From Paractinoplanes abujensis (lineage in GTDB: Bacteria > Actinomycetota > Actinomycetes > Mycobacteriales > Micromonosporaceae), in the NCBI RefSeq assembly GCF_014204895.1, contig NZ_JACHMF010000001.1:8184001-8248000 (forward strand): a DNA stretch of 64,000 bases, written 5' to 3'. Positions 37,818 through 47,511 of this stretch are shown here, one piece after another. Within the stretch, counting starts at the first letter, position 1; every line of letters begins with the position of its first letter. The position numbers were made by a program, and so were the translations under genes. A model generated the notes under the pieces. The model searched no databases, was not told the DNA's origin, and saw nothing but the letters and a program-made list of their open reading frames with translations.

Positions 37818-38261
37818 ATGTTCGGTATGGCTGACATGGATCCGACAAGCGGCCTTTGGAACTGGGCGGCCGCATCGTCCCTCTCCGAGGAACGGGTCCA
37901 CGGCGCGCTCGCGGGAGCGCTGGAGCGCACGGTCGTGCCGCTCGGCCCCGAGCCGGCCGGTGAAGCCGTGTTGTGCGACGTCTATCACGTCGGCGGCGAC
38001 TTCCCGACCCTGATCGATGTCTACCTGGCCCCGGAGACGATCGCCGAGGCCACCGCGGCCAGCGCGGTCGCCGTCCGGCTGGAGGTCGAGATCATCCTCC
38101 CGGACGACACGCTCGACCCGACCCGGTTCGTGCTGGCCCGGCCGGACGGCAGCCTCGGGCTCGTGCACGCCGACGAGGTCGAGACCGACGACGGCCCGGA
38201 GCGGCGCAACGTGCGCCCGTGCGACGGCGGCCCCACGGGTTGCGAGCGGCCTGCCGCCTGA
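37818..38261 (+). CDS. Conserved hypothetical protein
   Basis: A 147-aa acidic soluble protein starting MFGMADMDPTSGLWNWAAAS. I recognise no domain. Its middle contains VCDVYHVGGDFPTLIDVYLAPE-like beta-rich sequence (from ~55) and its end is Cys-containing (RPCDGGPTGCERPAA). ATGs at 37827 and 37836 are alternative starts. It lies just upstream of miaB on the same strand and may share its promoter region; this gives no clue to function. Confidence 0.7.
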   Translation: MFGMADMDPTSGLWNWAAASSLSEERVHGALAGALERTVVPLGPEPAGEAVLCDVYHVGGDFPTLIDVYLAPETIAEATAASAVAVRLEVEIILPDDTLDPTRFVLARPDGSLGLVHADEVETDDGPERRNVRPCDGGPTGCERPAA

Positions 38262-38291
38262 ATCGGGTACGGCGTACCCTGGTCAATTGCC

Positions 38292-39776
38292 ATGACTACA
38301 GAGACAGTGGGCGCCACGCGCACGTACGACGTGCGCACGTACGGCTGCCAGATGAACGTGCACGACAGCGAGCGCATCTCCGGTCTGATGGAGGACGCGG
38401 GCTACGTGCGCGCCGCCGATCCCGAGTCGGCCGACGTCGTGGTGTTCAACACCTGTGCCGTACGGGAGAACGCCGACAACCGCCTCTACGGCAACCTCGG
38501 CCATCTGCGGCCCACGAAGCTGAAGAAGCCGGACATGCAGATCGCGGTGGGCGGCTGCCTGGCCCAGAAGGACCGCGGCGACATCGTCAAGAAGGCGCCC
38601 TGGGTCGACGTCGTCTTCGGCACGCACAACATCGGCTCGCTGCCCGCCCTGCTCGAACGCGCCCGGCACAACGCCGAGGCCGAGGTCGAGATTCTCGAGT
38701 CGCTCGAGGTGTTCCCGTCGACGCTGCCCACCAAGCGCGAATCGACGTACGCGGGATGGGTCTCGATCTCCGTGGGGTGCAACAACACCTGCACGTTCTG
38801 CATCGTGCCGTCGCTGCGCGGCAAGGAGAAGGACCGCCGCCCCGGCGAGATCCTGGCCGAGGTCGAAGCCCTCACCAAGGAAGGCGTCCTCGAGGTCACG
38901 CTGCTCGGGCAGAACGTCAACTCGTACGGCGTGGAGTTCGGCGACCGGCTCGCGTTCGGCAAGCTGCTGCGCTCGACCGGCCAGATCGAGGGCCTGGAAC
39001 GGGTGCGTTTCACCAGCCCCCACCCCAAGGACTTCACCGACGACGTGATCGCCGCGATGGCCGAGACGCCGAACGTCTGCCACTCGCTGCACATGCCGCT
39101 GCAGTCCGGCTCCGACCGCGTGCTCAAGGCCATGCGCCGCAGCTACCGGCAGGAGAAGTATCTCGGCATCATCGACAAGGTGCGGGCCGCGATGCCCGAC
39201 GCCGCGATCACCACCGACATCATTGTCGGCTTCCCCGGCGAGACCGACGAAGACTTCGAGCAGACCCTCGAGGTGGTCCGGCGGGCCCGCTTCTCCAGCG
39301 CCTTCACGTTCCAGTATTCGAAGCGGCCCGGCACCCCCGCCGCGATCATGGAGGAGCAGCTGCCCAAGGCGGTCGTGCAGGAGCGCTACGAGCGGCTGAT
39401 CGCGCTGCTCGAAGAGATCACCTGGGCCGAGAACAAGAGGCTCGTGGGCGAAAAGGTCGAGGTGCTCGTCGCCGTCGGCGAGGGGCGCAAGGACGAGCGC
39501 ACGGGCCGGATGAGCGGCCGCGCCCGCGACGGCCGGCTGGTGCACTTCGCGACCGGCGGCCTCACCCCGCGCCCCGGCGACATCGTCGAGACCGTGGTGA
39601 CGTACGCGGCGCCGCACCACCTCAACGCCGACGGCGCGCCGCTCAGCCACCGCCGCACCCGCGCGGGCGACGCCTTCGAGGCCGGCCGCACACCGAAGCT
39701 CAAGGGTGTCTCGCTGGGTCTGCCGTCGCTCGGGGTTCCGGCCCCGCTGCCGGCGGCCGAGGGCTGCTCGCTCTGA
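38292..39776 (+). CDS. miaB: tRNA-2-methylthio-N6-dimethylallyladenosine synthase MiaB
   Basis: A 494-aa radical-SAM methylthiotransferase. The N-terminal UPF0004 domain (~12-130) has [11 protein letters not shown] and [10 protein letters not shown] with its three cluster cysteines. The radical-SAM motif is C163-x3-C167-x2-C170 (CNNTCTFC). The C-terminal TRAM domain is visible ([30 protein letters not shown]). It acts after MiaA on A37 of tRNAs. TACCCT lies 11 nt before the ATG. The last 77 bp overlap the convergent LysR gene. Confidence 0.96.
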   Translation: MTTETVGATRTYDVRTYGCQMNVHDSERISGLMEDAGYVRAADPESADVVVFNTCAVRENADNRLYGNLGHLRPTKLKKPDMQIAVGGCLAQKDRGDIVKKAPWVDVVFGTHNIGSLPALLERARHNAEAEVEILESLEVFPSTLPTKRESTYAGWVSISVGCNNTCTFCIVPSLRGKEKDRRPGEILAEVEALTKEGVLEVTLLGQNVNSYGVEFGDRLAFGKLLRSTGQIEGLERVRFTSPHPKDFTDDVIAAMAETPNVCHSLHMPLQSGSDRVLKAMRRSYRQEKYLGIIDKVRAAMPDAAITTDIIVGFPGETDEDFEQTLEVVRRARFSSAFTFQYSKRPGTPAAIMEEQLPKAVVQERYERLIALLEEITWAENKRLVGEKVEVLVAVGEGRKDERTGRMSGRARDGRLVHFATGGLTPRPGDIVETVVTYAAPHHLNADGAPLSHRRTRAGDAFEAGRTPKLKGVSLGLPSLGVPAPLPAAEGCSL

Positions 39777-40623
39777 TCCGTTCCAGCAGCGCCGTCGTCG
39801 CGGGCGGGTCGGGCGCCTCGCCGGCCACCGCGACGAGCACCCGCCGGCGCAGACCGGGCAACGGCACCACCCGTACGAGGTCGTTGCGGTGCGCCGCCAG
39901 CGCGAGCGCGGGCAGCGTCGTGACCCCGAGGTTGCGCGCGACCAGCTGCTGCGCCGCCACGTAGTCGTCGGTGGTGAACCGGATGTCCGGGGTGAACCCC
40001 TCGGCCGCGCACGCCCGCAGCAGCTCGTCGCGGCAGCGCTCGCACCCGCCGATCCAGCGCCGCTCGCGGTGGTCGGCCAGCCGGTCACCGGTCCAGCCCG
40101 CGGGCCGCACGAGGTAGGTCTCGTCGGCGAAGAGCTCCTCGGTGCGCAGACCGGCCACGTCGGGCCCGGCGTCGTGCGTGAAGATCACCGCCACGTCGAC
40201 CTCGCCGCGCCGCAGCAGAGCGATCGCCTCGGGCGGCTCGGCCTCGCGGAAGCGCAGGTCGACGCCGGGGTGTTCGGCGTCGAAAGCGGCCGCCGCCGCG
40301 GGCACGAAGGTGCCCAGGGCGGAGGGGAAGGCCGCCAGCCGTACCCGGCCCGCCCGCAGCCCCGAGTGCGCCGCCAGCTCCTCCTCGGCCGCGTCGAGCC
40401 GCCCCAGGATCTCCTCGGCCCGGTCGGCCAGCAGACGGCCCGCCTCGGTCAGGCGGACCCCGCGACCCACCCGCTGCACCAACCGGCTGCCGGTCTCGGC
40501 CTCGAGCCGCGCGAGATGGTGGCTCACCGAAGGCTGGGCGTAGTGCAGCGCCTCGGCGGCCGCGGTGACCGACCCGGTTTTCGCGAGCGCGACCAGCACG
40601 CGCAGGCGGGTGACATCCAGCAT
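39700..40623 (-). CDS. LysR-family transcriptional regulator
   Basis: A 307-aa regulator. The LysR HTH is clear at ~1-60 ([35 protein letters not shown]) and the substrate-binding domain follows. The ATG at 40623 starts MLDVTRL, the usual LysR beginning, although the frame is open for 103 codons upstream. It is divergent from the threonine/serine dehydratase, which is its likely target. The stop codon lies 77 bp inside the convergent miaB gene, a deep tail-to-tail overlap. Confidence 0.92.
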   Translation of the reverse strand: MLDVTRLRVLVALAKTGSVTAAAEALHYAQPSVSHHLARLEAETGSRLVQRVGRGVRLTEAGRLLADRAEEILGRLDAAEEELAAHSGLRAGRVRLAAFPSALGTFVPAAAAAFDAEHPGVDLRFREAEPPEAIALLRRGEVDVAVIFTHDAGPDVAGLRTEELFADETYLVRPAGWTGDRLADHRERRWIGGCERCRDELLRACAAEGFTPDIRFTTDDYVAAQQLVARNLGVTTLPALALAAHRNDLVRVVPLPGLRRRVLVAVAGEAPDPPATTALLERIRASSPRPPAAGPEPRATADPARHP

Positions 40624-40624
40624 C

Positions 40625-40677
40625 GGACCAATGTATCGATGCTGTCTATGGAATCGTTCAAGATCCGGCATTGGACC
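40625..40677. promoter_or_regulatory. LysR-type control region between regulator and dehydratase
   Basis: GGACCAATG (40625-40633) and CATTGGACC (40669-40677) form a 9-bp inverted repeat with one mismatch, around a TATCGATGCTGTCTAT stretch that fits a LysR T-N11-A site. Confidence 0.45.
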
Positions 40678-40708
40678 TATGCGTGCTCGGCCCCCGACGA
40701 TTGACGAC

Positions 40709-41713
40709 ATGTCCTTCTCGTACGCCGATGTCCGCGCCGCCGTCCCGACAATCAGCCGCCACCTGCCACCGACACCGATGTGGTCGTACCCGGTGCTGAA
40801 CGCGGCGGTAGGCGCGACCGTGCACGTCAAGCACGAGAACGCGCAGCCCGTCGGCGCCTTCAAGGCCCGGGGCGCCCTCAACTTGCTGGCGTCCACACCC
40901 GGCCGCGGCGCGGTCACGTACTCGACCGGCAACCACGCCCAGTCGATGGCCTGGGCCAGTCACCTGTTCGACACCCCGTGCACGGTCGTCATGCCCGAGG
41001 GCGCCAACCCGGCCAAGGTCGCCGCCGTCCAGGCCTGGGGCGCCACGGTGATCCTGACCGGCGCCACCCTGGCCGACGCGGAGGCCCACGCCGTCGACCT
41101 CGCCGACCGCACCGGCCACCGCCTGGTCAGCCCCGGCGACACCCCCGAGCTGCTGGCCGGGGTGGGAACGCTGTACCAGGAGATCCTGACCGCCCGCCCG
41201 GGCCTGGACGCCATCGTCGTGCCCGTGGGCAGCGGCACGGGCGCGGCCGCCGCGGCCGTCGTCGCCGAGGCCGTCGCGCCGCGCTGCGAGGTGATCGCCG
41301 TGCAGTCGTCGGCCTCGCCGGCCGCGCACGACTCGTGGCGCTCGGGTGCCCTGTGCACCCGCCCCAACAAGACCCGGGTCGAGGGCCTGGCCACCGGCCG
41401 CGGCTACGACCTGCCCCAGCAGATCATGCGCAAGCACCTGGCCGACTTCGTGCTGGTCTCCGACGACAGCATCGCGGAGGCTCAGCGCCTGCTCGCCGCC
41501 GCGGCCCACACCCTGGCCGAAGGGGCGGGCGCCGCGGCTCTGGCCGCCCTGCTGGCATTCCCGGACCGCTTCGCCGGCCGCGAGGTAGCCGTCATCTGCT
41601 CCGGCGGCAACGCCTCCCCGACCGAACTGGCAACCCTCTCACCCGACGCTCAGGTTGCCGATCATGTCGCGAAGGATCGCGGCCCAGCTGAGGGTGGCCA
41701 GCAGGTCGCGTAG
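40709..41713 (+). CDS. Threonine/serine dehydratase-type PLP enzyme
   Basis: A 334-aa fold-type II PLP enzyme. The PLP lysine is K52 in AFKARGA, followed by STGNHAQSMAWAS (phosphate-binding Asn loop), VGSGTGAAAAA (glycine loop) and a C-terminal CSGGNAS. The family deaminates serine/threonine or related hydroxy amino acids to oxo acids; the substrate is not proven. ATG at 40709 is chosen because the enzyme's first helix starts there. It faces the LysR regulator. Its last 75 bp overlap a candidate small ORF on the minus strand. Confidence 0.92.
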   Translation: MSFSYADVRAAVPTISRHLPPTPMWSYPVLNAAVGATVHVKHENAQPVGAFKARGALNLLASTPGRGAVTYSTGNHAQSMAWASHLFDTPCTVVMPEGANPAKVAAVQAWGATVILTGATLADAEAHAVDLADRTGHRLVSPGDTPELLAGVGTLYQEILTARPGLDAIVVPVGSGTGAAAAAVVAEAVAPRCEVIAVQSSASPAAHDSWRSGALCTRPNKTRVEGLATGRGYDLPQQIMRKHLADFVLVSDDSIAEAQRLLAAAAHTLAEGAGAAALAALLAFPDRFAGREVAVICSGGNASPTELATLSPDAQVADHVAKDRGPAEGGQQVA

Positions 41714-41782
41714 TGAGGTCCTGAGCAGCTCTTTCTGCTTGTCGAGCCCGTCCGCCCCGGCCCATCGAACGTTGCTCGCCAT
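41639..41782 (-). CDS. Candidate small protein, 47 aa
   Basis: ATG at 41782 with an excellent GGGGGAGATCG ribosome site, then 47 codons (MASNVRWAGADGLD ... MIGNLSVG) to TGA at 41639. The middle is amphipathic (KELLRTSLRDLLATLSWAAI) and could insert in or bind a membrane. It overlaps the end of the dehydratase gene by 75 bp. I do not recognise it; the ribosome site and typical codon use are the only support. A hairpin at 41832-41865 insulates it from DUF349. Confidence 0.5.
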   Translation of the reverse strand: MASNVRWAGADGLDKQKELLRTSLRDLLATLSWAAILRDMIGNLSVG

Positions 41783-41831
41783 CGATCTCCCCCTCGGGTT
41801 CAGCGGCGAGGATCGCACACCGGCGAAAGAA

Positions 41832-41865
41832 GCGGCGACCCCTCGAAAGTTCGAGGAGCCGCCGC
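41832..41865. terminator. Hairpin between the DUF349 gene and the small ORF
   Basis: CCTCGAA-AG-TTCGAGG inner stem extended by outer GCGGCG/CGCCGC across a small internal loop, just beyond the DUF349 stop. Confidence 0.55.
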
Positions 41866-41892
41866 GACGAGTTCGGAATGAGGGCCGAGGGC

Positions 41893-43101
41893 TCAGGAAG
41901 CCTGCTCGGCCAGGGCCAGGAACTGCTTCTTGGAGTTGAGCGCCTGCTCGGCTTCCTTGACCCGCTTGGCGTCGCCGGCGGCCTTGGCGCGCTCGAGCCG
42001 CTGCTCGGCCTCGGCCACCTGCTCGCGCATCTGCTGCAGCAGCGGGTTGTCCTGCGGGGTGGTCTTGCGCCAGGCCGAGTCCATCGCCACGCGGATGCGC
42101 TCCTCGGCGGCCCGCCAGCGACGGTCGAGCGACGCGGCCGACTCGCGCGGGACCCGCCCGGCGTCGTGCCACGCGGCCTGGGCGTCGCGCAGCTTGTTCT
42201 GCGCGCCGCGGGGGTCGGCGTCGACGTCGAGCGCCTCCACCTCGGCCAGGATCGCCTGCTTCTTGTCGAGGTTGCCCTTGTATTCGGCGTCGCGGGCCGA
42301 GAAGACCTCGCTGCGGCGGGTGAAGAAGGCGTCCTGCGCGGCCCGGAAGCGTTCCCAGAGGCGCTGCTCGGCCTCCTTGGCGGCGCGCGGCGCGGCCTTC
42401 CACTCGGCCATCAGCTCCTTGAGCCGGTTGGCGGTGGCCGACCACTCGGTCGAGTCGGCCAGGCCTTCAGCCTCGGTGACCAGGTCTTCCTTGGCCGTCT
42501 GGGCCTGCTTGCGCTGACCGTCGAGGGTGGCGAAGTGGGCGCCGCGGCGGCGGGTGAAGCCGTCGCGGGCCGTGGCGAACCGCTTCCACAGCTCACCGTC
42601 GGTCTTTTTGTCGACGCCGCGGATCGTCTTCCACTCGTCGAGGATCTCCTTGAGGCGGTCGCCGGCCGACTTCCAGCCCGTCGACTCGGCGGCGATCTTT
42701 TCCGCCTCCTCCACCAGGGCCGTCTTGCGGGCCACGGCCTCGGTGCGGGCCGTCTCGCGGGCGGCCCGGGCCTCGCCGGCCTTCTCCTCGGCCAGGGTGG
42801 TCAGGCGGTCGAGCCGGTTGCCGAGCCCCTCGATGTCGCCCACCACGTGCGCCTCGTCGAGCTGCTGGCGCAGCCGCTTGACGCTGGTCAGCGAATGCGA
42901 GGCGTCGGCGGCGCCGGACTTGAGGCGGGCCTCGACGAGCTCGACCTCGGTCACGAGGTCGGCGAAGCGCCGCGCGAAGTGGGCCAGCCCTTCCTCGGGG
43001 GTGCCCGCCTGCCAGGAGCCGACCACCCGGTCGCCCTCAGCGGTCTTCACGTACACGGTGCCGTCGGCATCCACGCGCCCGAAGGCCGTCCAGTCGTTCA
43101 T
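41893..43101 (-). CDS. DUF349 coiled-coil protein
   Basis: A 402-aa highly helical, charged protein with several DUF349 repeats of the form LWERFRAAQDAFFTRR/LWKRFATARDGFTRRR/LDRRWRAAEERIRVAM. The N-terminal ~45 residues form a small beta domain (WTAFGRVDADGTVYVKTAEG). The sequence is typical of an actinobacterial protein found near miaA; the molecular role is unknown. ATG at 43101 gives MNDWTAFGRV, the standard start; an earlier in-frame start 19 codons upstream is less likely. It is divergent from miaA. Confidence 0.88.
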   Translation of the reverse strand: MNDWTAFGRVDADGTVYVKTAEGDRVVGSWQAGTPEEGLAHFARRFADLVTEVELVEARLKSGAADASHSLTSVKRLRQQLDEAHVVGDIEGLGNRLDRLTTLAEEKAGEARAARETARTEAVARKTALVEEAEKIAAESTGWKSAGDRLKEILDEWKTIRGVDKKTDGELWKRFATARDGFTRRRGAHFATLDGQRKQAQTAKEDLVTEAEGLADSTEWSATANRLKELMAEWKAAPRAAKEAEQRLWERFRAAQDAFFTRRSEVFSARDAEYKGNLDKKQAILAEVEALDVDADPRGAQNKLRDAQAAWHDAGRVPRESAASLDRRWRAAEERIRVAMDSAWRKTTPQDNPLLQQMREQVAEAEQRLERAKAAGDAKRVKEAEQALNSKKQFLALAEQAS

Positions 43102-43267
43102 GACCCATCCTCGTCTTCCCGGCATCACCGATCTCGCCTGACCGGTGACCACCGCCACAGCGCAGTCGAACGCCTAGCTTCTCTACGGCATTCTTTCTCG
43201 CGCATTGTCACAGGTCCAACCCGGTTACGGGGAAGCGCCCGCCGATGACCGTGGCCAAACCTTGTCC

Positions 43268-43273
43268 TACCGT
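43268..43273 (+). promoter_or_regulatory. -10 hexamer TACCGT, leaderless miaA promoter
   Basis: TACCGT ends 6 nt before GTG 43280 and decides this start over an in-frame GTG 25 codons upstream. Confidence 0.55.
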
Positions 43274-43279
43274 TGCTCC

Positions 43280-44191
43280 GTGCCGTTCGCAGGAGCTCCC
43301 GGAGTGATCACCGTCGTCGGGCCGACGGCGGCGGGCAAGTCCGCTCTCAGCATCGCTCTCGCGCACGAACTGGGCGGCGAAGTGGTCAACGCCGACTCGA
43401 TGCAGCTTTACCGCGGCATGGACATCGGCACCGCGAAACTCACCATGGCCGAGCGTGCGGGCGTTGCGCACCATCTGCTGGACATCTGGGACGTGACGTT
43501 TCCGGCGGCCGTCGCCGAATATCAGGGCCTGGCCCGCGCGGCGATCGACGACATTCTGGCCCGGGGGCGGGTGCCGCTGCTGGTGGGCGGGTCCGGGCTC
43601 TACGTGCGGGCGGTTCTGGAGGAGTTCGAGTTCCCCGGCACCGACCCCGGGATCCGGGCCCGGCTCGAGGCTGAGCTGGCCTCCGTCGGTCCTGCTGCGC
43701 TGCACGATCAGCTGCGGACGAGCGATCCGGTGGCGGCGGAGCAGATCCTTCCCTCGAACGGGCGACGCATCGTGCGCGCGCTGGAGGTCATCGAACTGAC
43801 CGGCCGGCCGTTCACCGCGGCCCTGCCCGCGCCGACGCCGCATTACCCGTCGGTGCAGATCGGGGTCGACCGGCCCACCGACGTGCTCGACGAGCGAATC
43901 GCGTTGCGGGTCGACTTGATGTGGGCGGCCGGGCTGCTCGACGAGGTGCGTGCGCTGCTTCCCCGGGGGCTGCGCGACGGCCGTACGGCGTCCCGGGCGC
44001 TCGGCTATCAGCAGGCGCTCGCGCAGGTCGACGGCACTGCCACGGAAGAAGCGGCCAAGGCGGACACCGTACGGGGGACTCGCCGGTTCGTCCGGCGGCA
44101 GCGCTCGTGGTTCCGGCGCGACCCGTCGATCACGTGGCTCGACGGGGGCTCGCCGACGCTGTTGGCGGACGCCCTGGCGCTTACGGAATGA
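43280..44191 (+). CDS. miaA: tRNA dimethylallyltransferase MiaA
   Basis: A 303-aa enzyme with P-loop VVGPTAAGKSALSIALA near the N-terminus, the DSMQLYRGMDIGTAK motif, LLVGGSGLYVRAV and the C-terminal RRFVRRQRSWFRRD region that binds tRNA. It transfers the dimethylallyl group to A37; MiaB then adds the methylthio group. The GTG at 43280 is set by the TACCGT hexamer; the longer reading from 43205 has no signal. dapF begins 7 bp after the stop, so miaA-dapF-GDPD form one operon. Confidence 0.95.
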   Translation: MPFAGAPGVITVVGPTAAGKSALSIALAHELGGEVVNADSMQLYRGMDIGTAKLTMAERAGVAHHLLDIWDVTFPAAVAEYQGLARAAIDDILARGRVPLLVGGSGLYVRAVLEEFEFPGTDPGIRARLEAELASVGPAALHDQLRTSDPVAAEQILPSNGRRIVRALEVIELTGRPFTAALPAPTPHYPSVQIGVDRPTDVLDERIALRVDLMWAAGLLDEVRALLPRGLRDGRTASRALGYQQALAQVDGTATEEAAKADTVRGTRRFVRRQRSWFRRDPSITWLDGGSPTLLADALALTE

Positions 44192-44198
44192 TGGTCCG

Positions 44199-45026
44199 GT
44201 GCAATTTACGAAGGGTCACGGCACCGGCAACGACTTTGTGATCATCGAGGACGCCGACGGCGCTCTCGACCTCACGGCTGAGCAGGTGGCCGCGCTGTGC
44301 CACCGGCGGTTCGGCATCGGGGCCGACGGTGTGCTGCGGGTGGTGCGCGCGGCCAAGGATGCGGCCGGCGCTGCGATGGCCGCCGACGCCGAGTGGTTCA
44401 TGGACTACCGCAACAGCGACGGCTCGATCGCCGAGATGTGCGGGAACGGGGTCCGCGTCTTCACGCGCTACCTGGTGACGCATTCTCTCGTATCGAACAT
44501 TGCCGATATTCCGGTTGCGACGCGCGCCGGGGTGGTGCGCGCGGTGGTCGAGGGCGACCAGATCCGGGTGCATATGAGAAGCCCTTCCCTGTACGCGGCG
44601 GGCACCGCGACGACCGGTCCGCTGACGTTCCCGGGCGTGGCCGTCGACTGCGGCAACCCGCACCTGGTCTGCAATCTGCACGACGGCCTGGCCCTCGACT
44701 CGCTCGACCTGCACCTGGCCCCCGGCTTCGACAAGGCGCTGTTCCCGTCCGGGGTCAACGTCGAGTTCGTCGTCCCCGCCGAGCCCCTCGACGAGACCGA
44801 CCTGCACGTCGCGATGCGCGTCTACGAGCGCGGCTCGGGTGAGACGCTCTCCTGCGGCTCGGGTGCGCTGGCCGTGGGCGCGGTCGCCCTGCGTGACGCC
44901 GGTCTGGCTACGGGCACGGTCACGGTCGACCTGCCCGGCGGCCGCCTGACGGTGACGCACGACAGCGCGGACCGCTGGTGGCTGGCGGGCCCGGCGGTGC
45001 TGGTGGCCACGGGTGAGCTGATCTGA
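44199..45026 (+). CDS. dapF: Diaminopimelate epimerase
   Basis: A 275-aa epimerase. Both active-site cysteines are present: MCGNGVR in the first half and SCGSGA in the second. It converts L,L- to meso-diaminopimelate for lysine and peptidoglycan synthesis. GTG at 44199 starts VQFTKGHGTGND, matching the family; the ATG at 44188 would overlap miaA. The stop TGA overlaps the next gene's ATG by one base. Confidence 0.96.
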   Translation: MQFTKGHGTGNDFVIIEDADGALDLTAEQVAALCHRRFGIGADGVLRVVRAAKDAAGAAMAADAEWFMDYRNSDGSIAEMCGNGVRVFTRYLVTHSLVSNIADIPVATRAGVVRAVVEGDQIRVHMRSPSLYAAGTATTGPLTFPGVAVDCGNPHLVCNLHDGLALDSLDLHLAPGFDKALFPSGVNVEFVVPAEPLDETDLHVAMRVYERGSGETLSCGSGALAVGAVALRDAGLATGTVTVDLPGGRLTVTHDSADRWWLAGPAVLVATGELI

Positions 45027-45742
45027 TGCACAACGTGGCGCATCGGGGTTACTCCGCGGTCGCGCCCGAGAACACGCTGCCCGCCTTCGCCGCGGCCGTC
45101 CACGGCGGCGCCACGCTGGTCGAGTTCGACGTGCGCACCACGGCCGACGACGTTCCCGTGGTCATCCACGACCGCACACTCGACCGCACGACCTCGGGCT
45201 CGGGGCACGTCTGGGATCTTTCGTACGAGGACGTGTCCGCGCTCGACGCCGGTTCGTGGTTCTCGCCCGCGTACGCCGGGGTGCGCGTCCCCACGCTGGC
45301 CGCGGTGCTGGACCTGCTGGCCGGGACCGACCTGCTCCTGGAGATCAAGCCGCCCGCCACGCCGCCCCAGGTCAAAACGATCCTGGAGCTGGTCGGGGCG
45401 GCCGGCGCGCGGGACCGCACGATCGTGCAGAGCTTCGACCCCGAGATCGTCCGGCTGGTCCGCGAGGCCGACCCCGCGGTGCGCCGCGGCCTGCTACGGC
45501 TGCGCTTCGAGGCGGACACGCTCGACCTGGCCGACGAGCTGGACGTGGTGTGCGTCAACCCGTCGACGGCCGACGTGCTGGGCGACCCGGAAACGGTGGC
45601 CGCGCTGACCGCCCGCGGCATCGACGTGATGCCGTGGACGGCCAACGAGATGAGCGAGTGGGACGCGCTGGGCCGGGCCGGCATCGCCGGGCTGATCACC
45701 GACCGCGTGGCCGAACTGACCGGTTGGATCGCGGCCCGCTAG
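45026..45742 (+). CDS. Glycerophosphodiester phosphodiesterase
   Basis: A 238-aa cytoplasmic GDPD. AHRGYSAVAPENTLPAF, EFDVRTTADDVPVVIHD and LEIKPP supply the catalytic His pair and metal-binding Glu/Asp residues. It hydrolyses glycerophosphodiesters to glycerol-3-phosphate. No signal peptide is seen. ATG at 45026 shares one base with the dapF stop, so translation is coupled. It ends convergently with the malic enzyme gene. Confidence 0.93.
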   Translation: MHNVAHRGYSAVAPENTLPAFAAAVHGGATLVEFDVRTTADDVPVVIHDRTLDRTTSGSGHVWDLSYEDVSALDAGSWFSPAYAGVRVPTLAAVLDLLAGTDLLLEIKPPATPPQVKTILELVGAAGARDRTIVQSFDPEIVRLVREADPAVRRGLLRLRFEADTLDLADELDVVCVNPSTADVLGDPETVAALTARGIDVMPWTANEMSEWDALGRAGIAGLITDRVAELTGWIAAR

Positions 45743-45802
45743 ACGAGCTCTGCGCCGGTTGTCGCGACGGCCTCGGCCACTGACCAAGGCCGCCGCGAAG
45801 CC

Positions 45803-45824
45803 ACGGGGCCGAGCCCGGCCCCGT
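45803..45824. terminator. Bidirectional terminator candidate
   Basis: ACGGGGCC and GGCCCCGT form a perfect 8-bp stem with a GAGCCC loop in the gap between the convergent GDPD and malic enzyme genes. Confidence 0.6.
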
Positions 45825-45835
45825 ACGGGACGGTC

Positions 45836-47359
<1,524 letters not shown>

Positions 47360-47366
47360 CCGGGTA

Positions 47367-47372
47367 GTTATA
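47367..47372 (-). promoter_or_regulatory. -10 hexamer TATAAC of the malic enzyme gene
   Basis: TATAAC on the minus strand is 7 nt from the ATG at 47359; no ribosome site is present. Confidence 0.5.
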
Positions 47373-47511
47373 AGAGAGCCCAACACGTCCGCCTCCCCAC
47401 CCGCCGCCCTTGACCGGAAATAGACCAACGCTTCATCCAAACGCTTGGCCACGTTATGTGGATGCGCCGAACACGGCGACGTGCCACGATCGGGGCCGAG
47501 GAGGTCACCTT

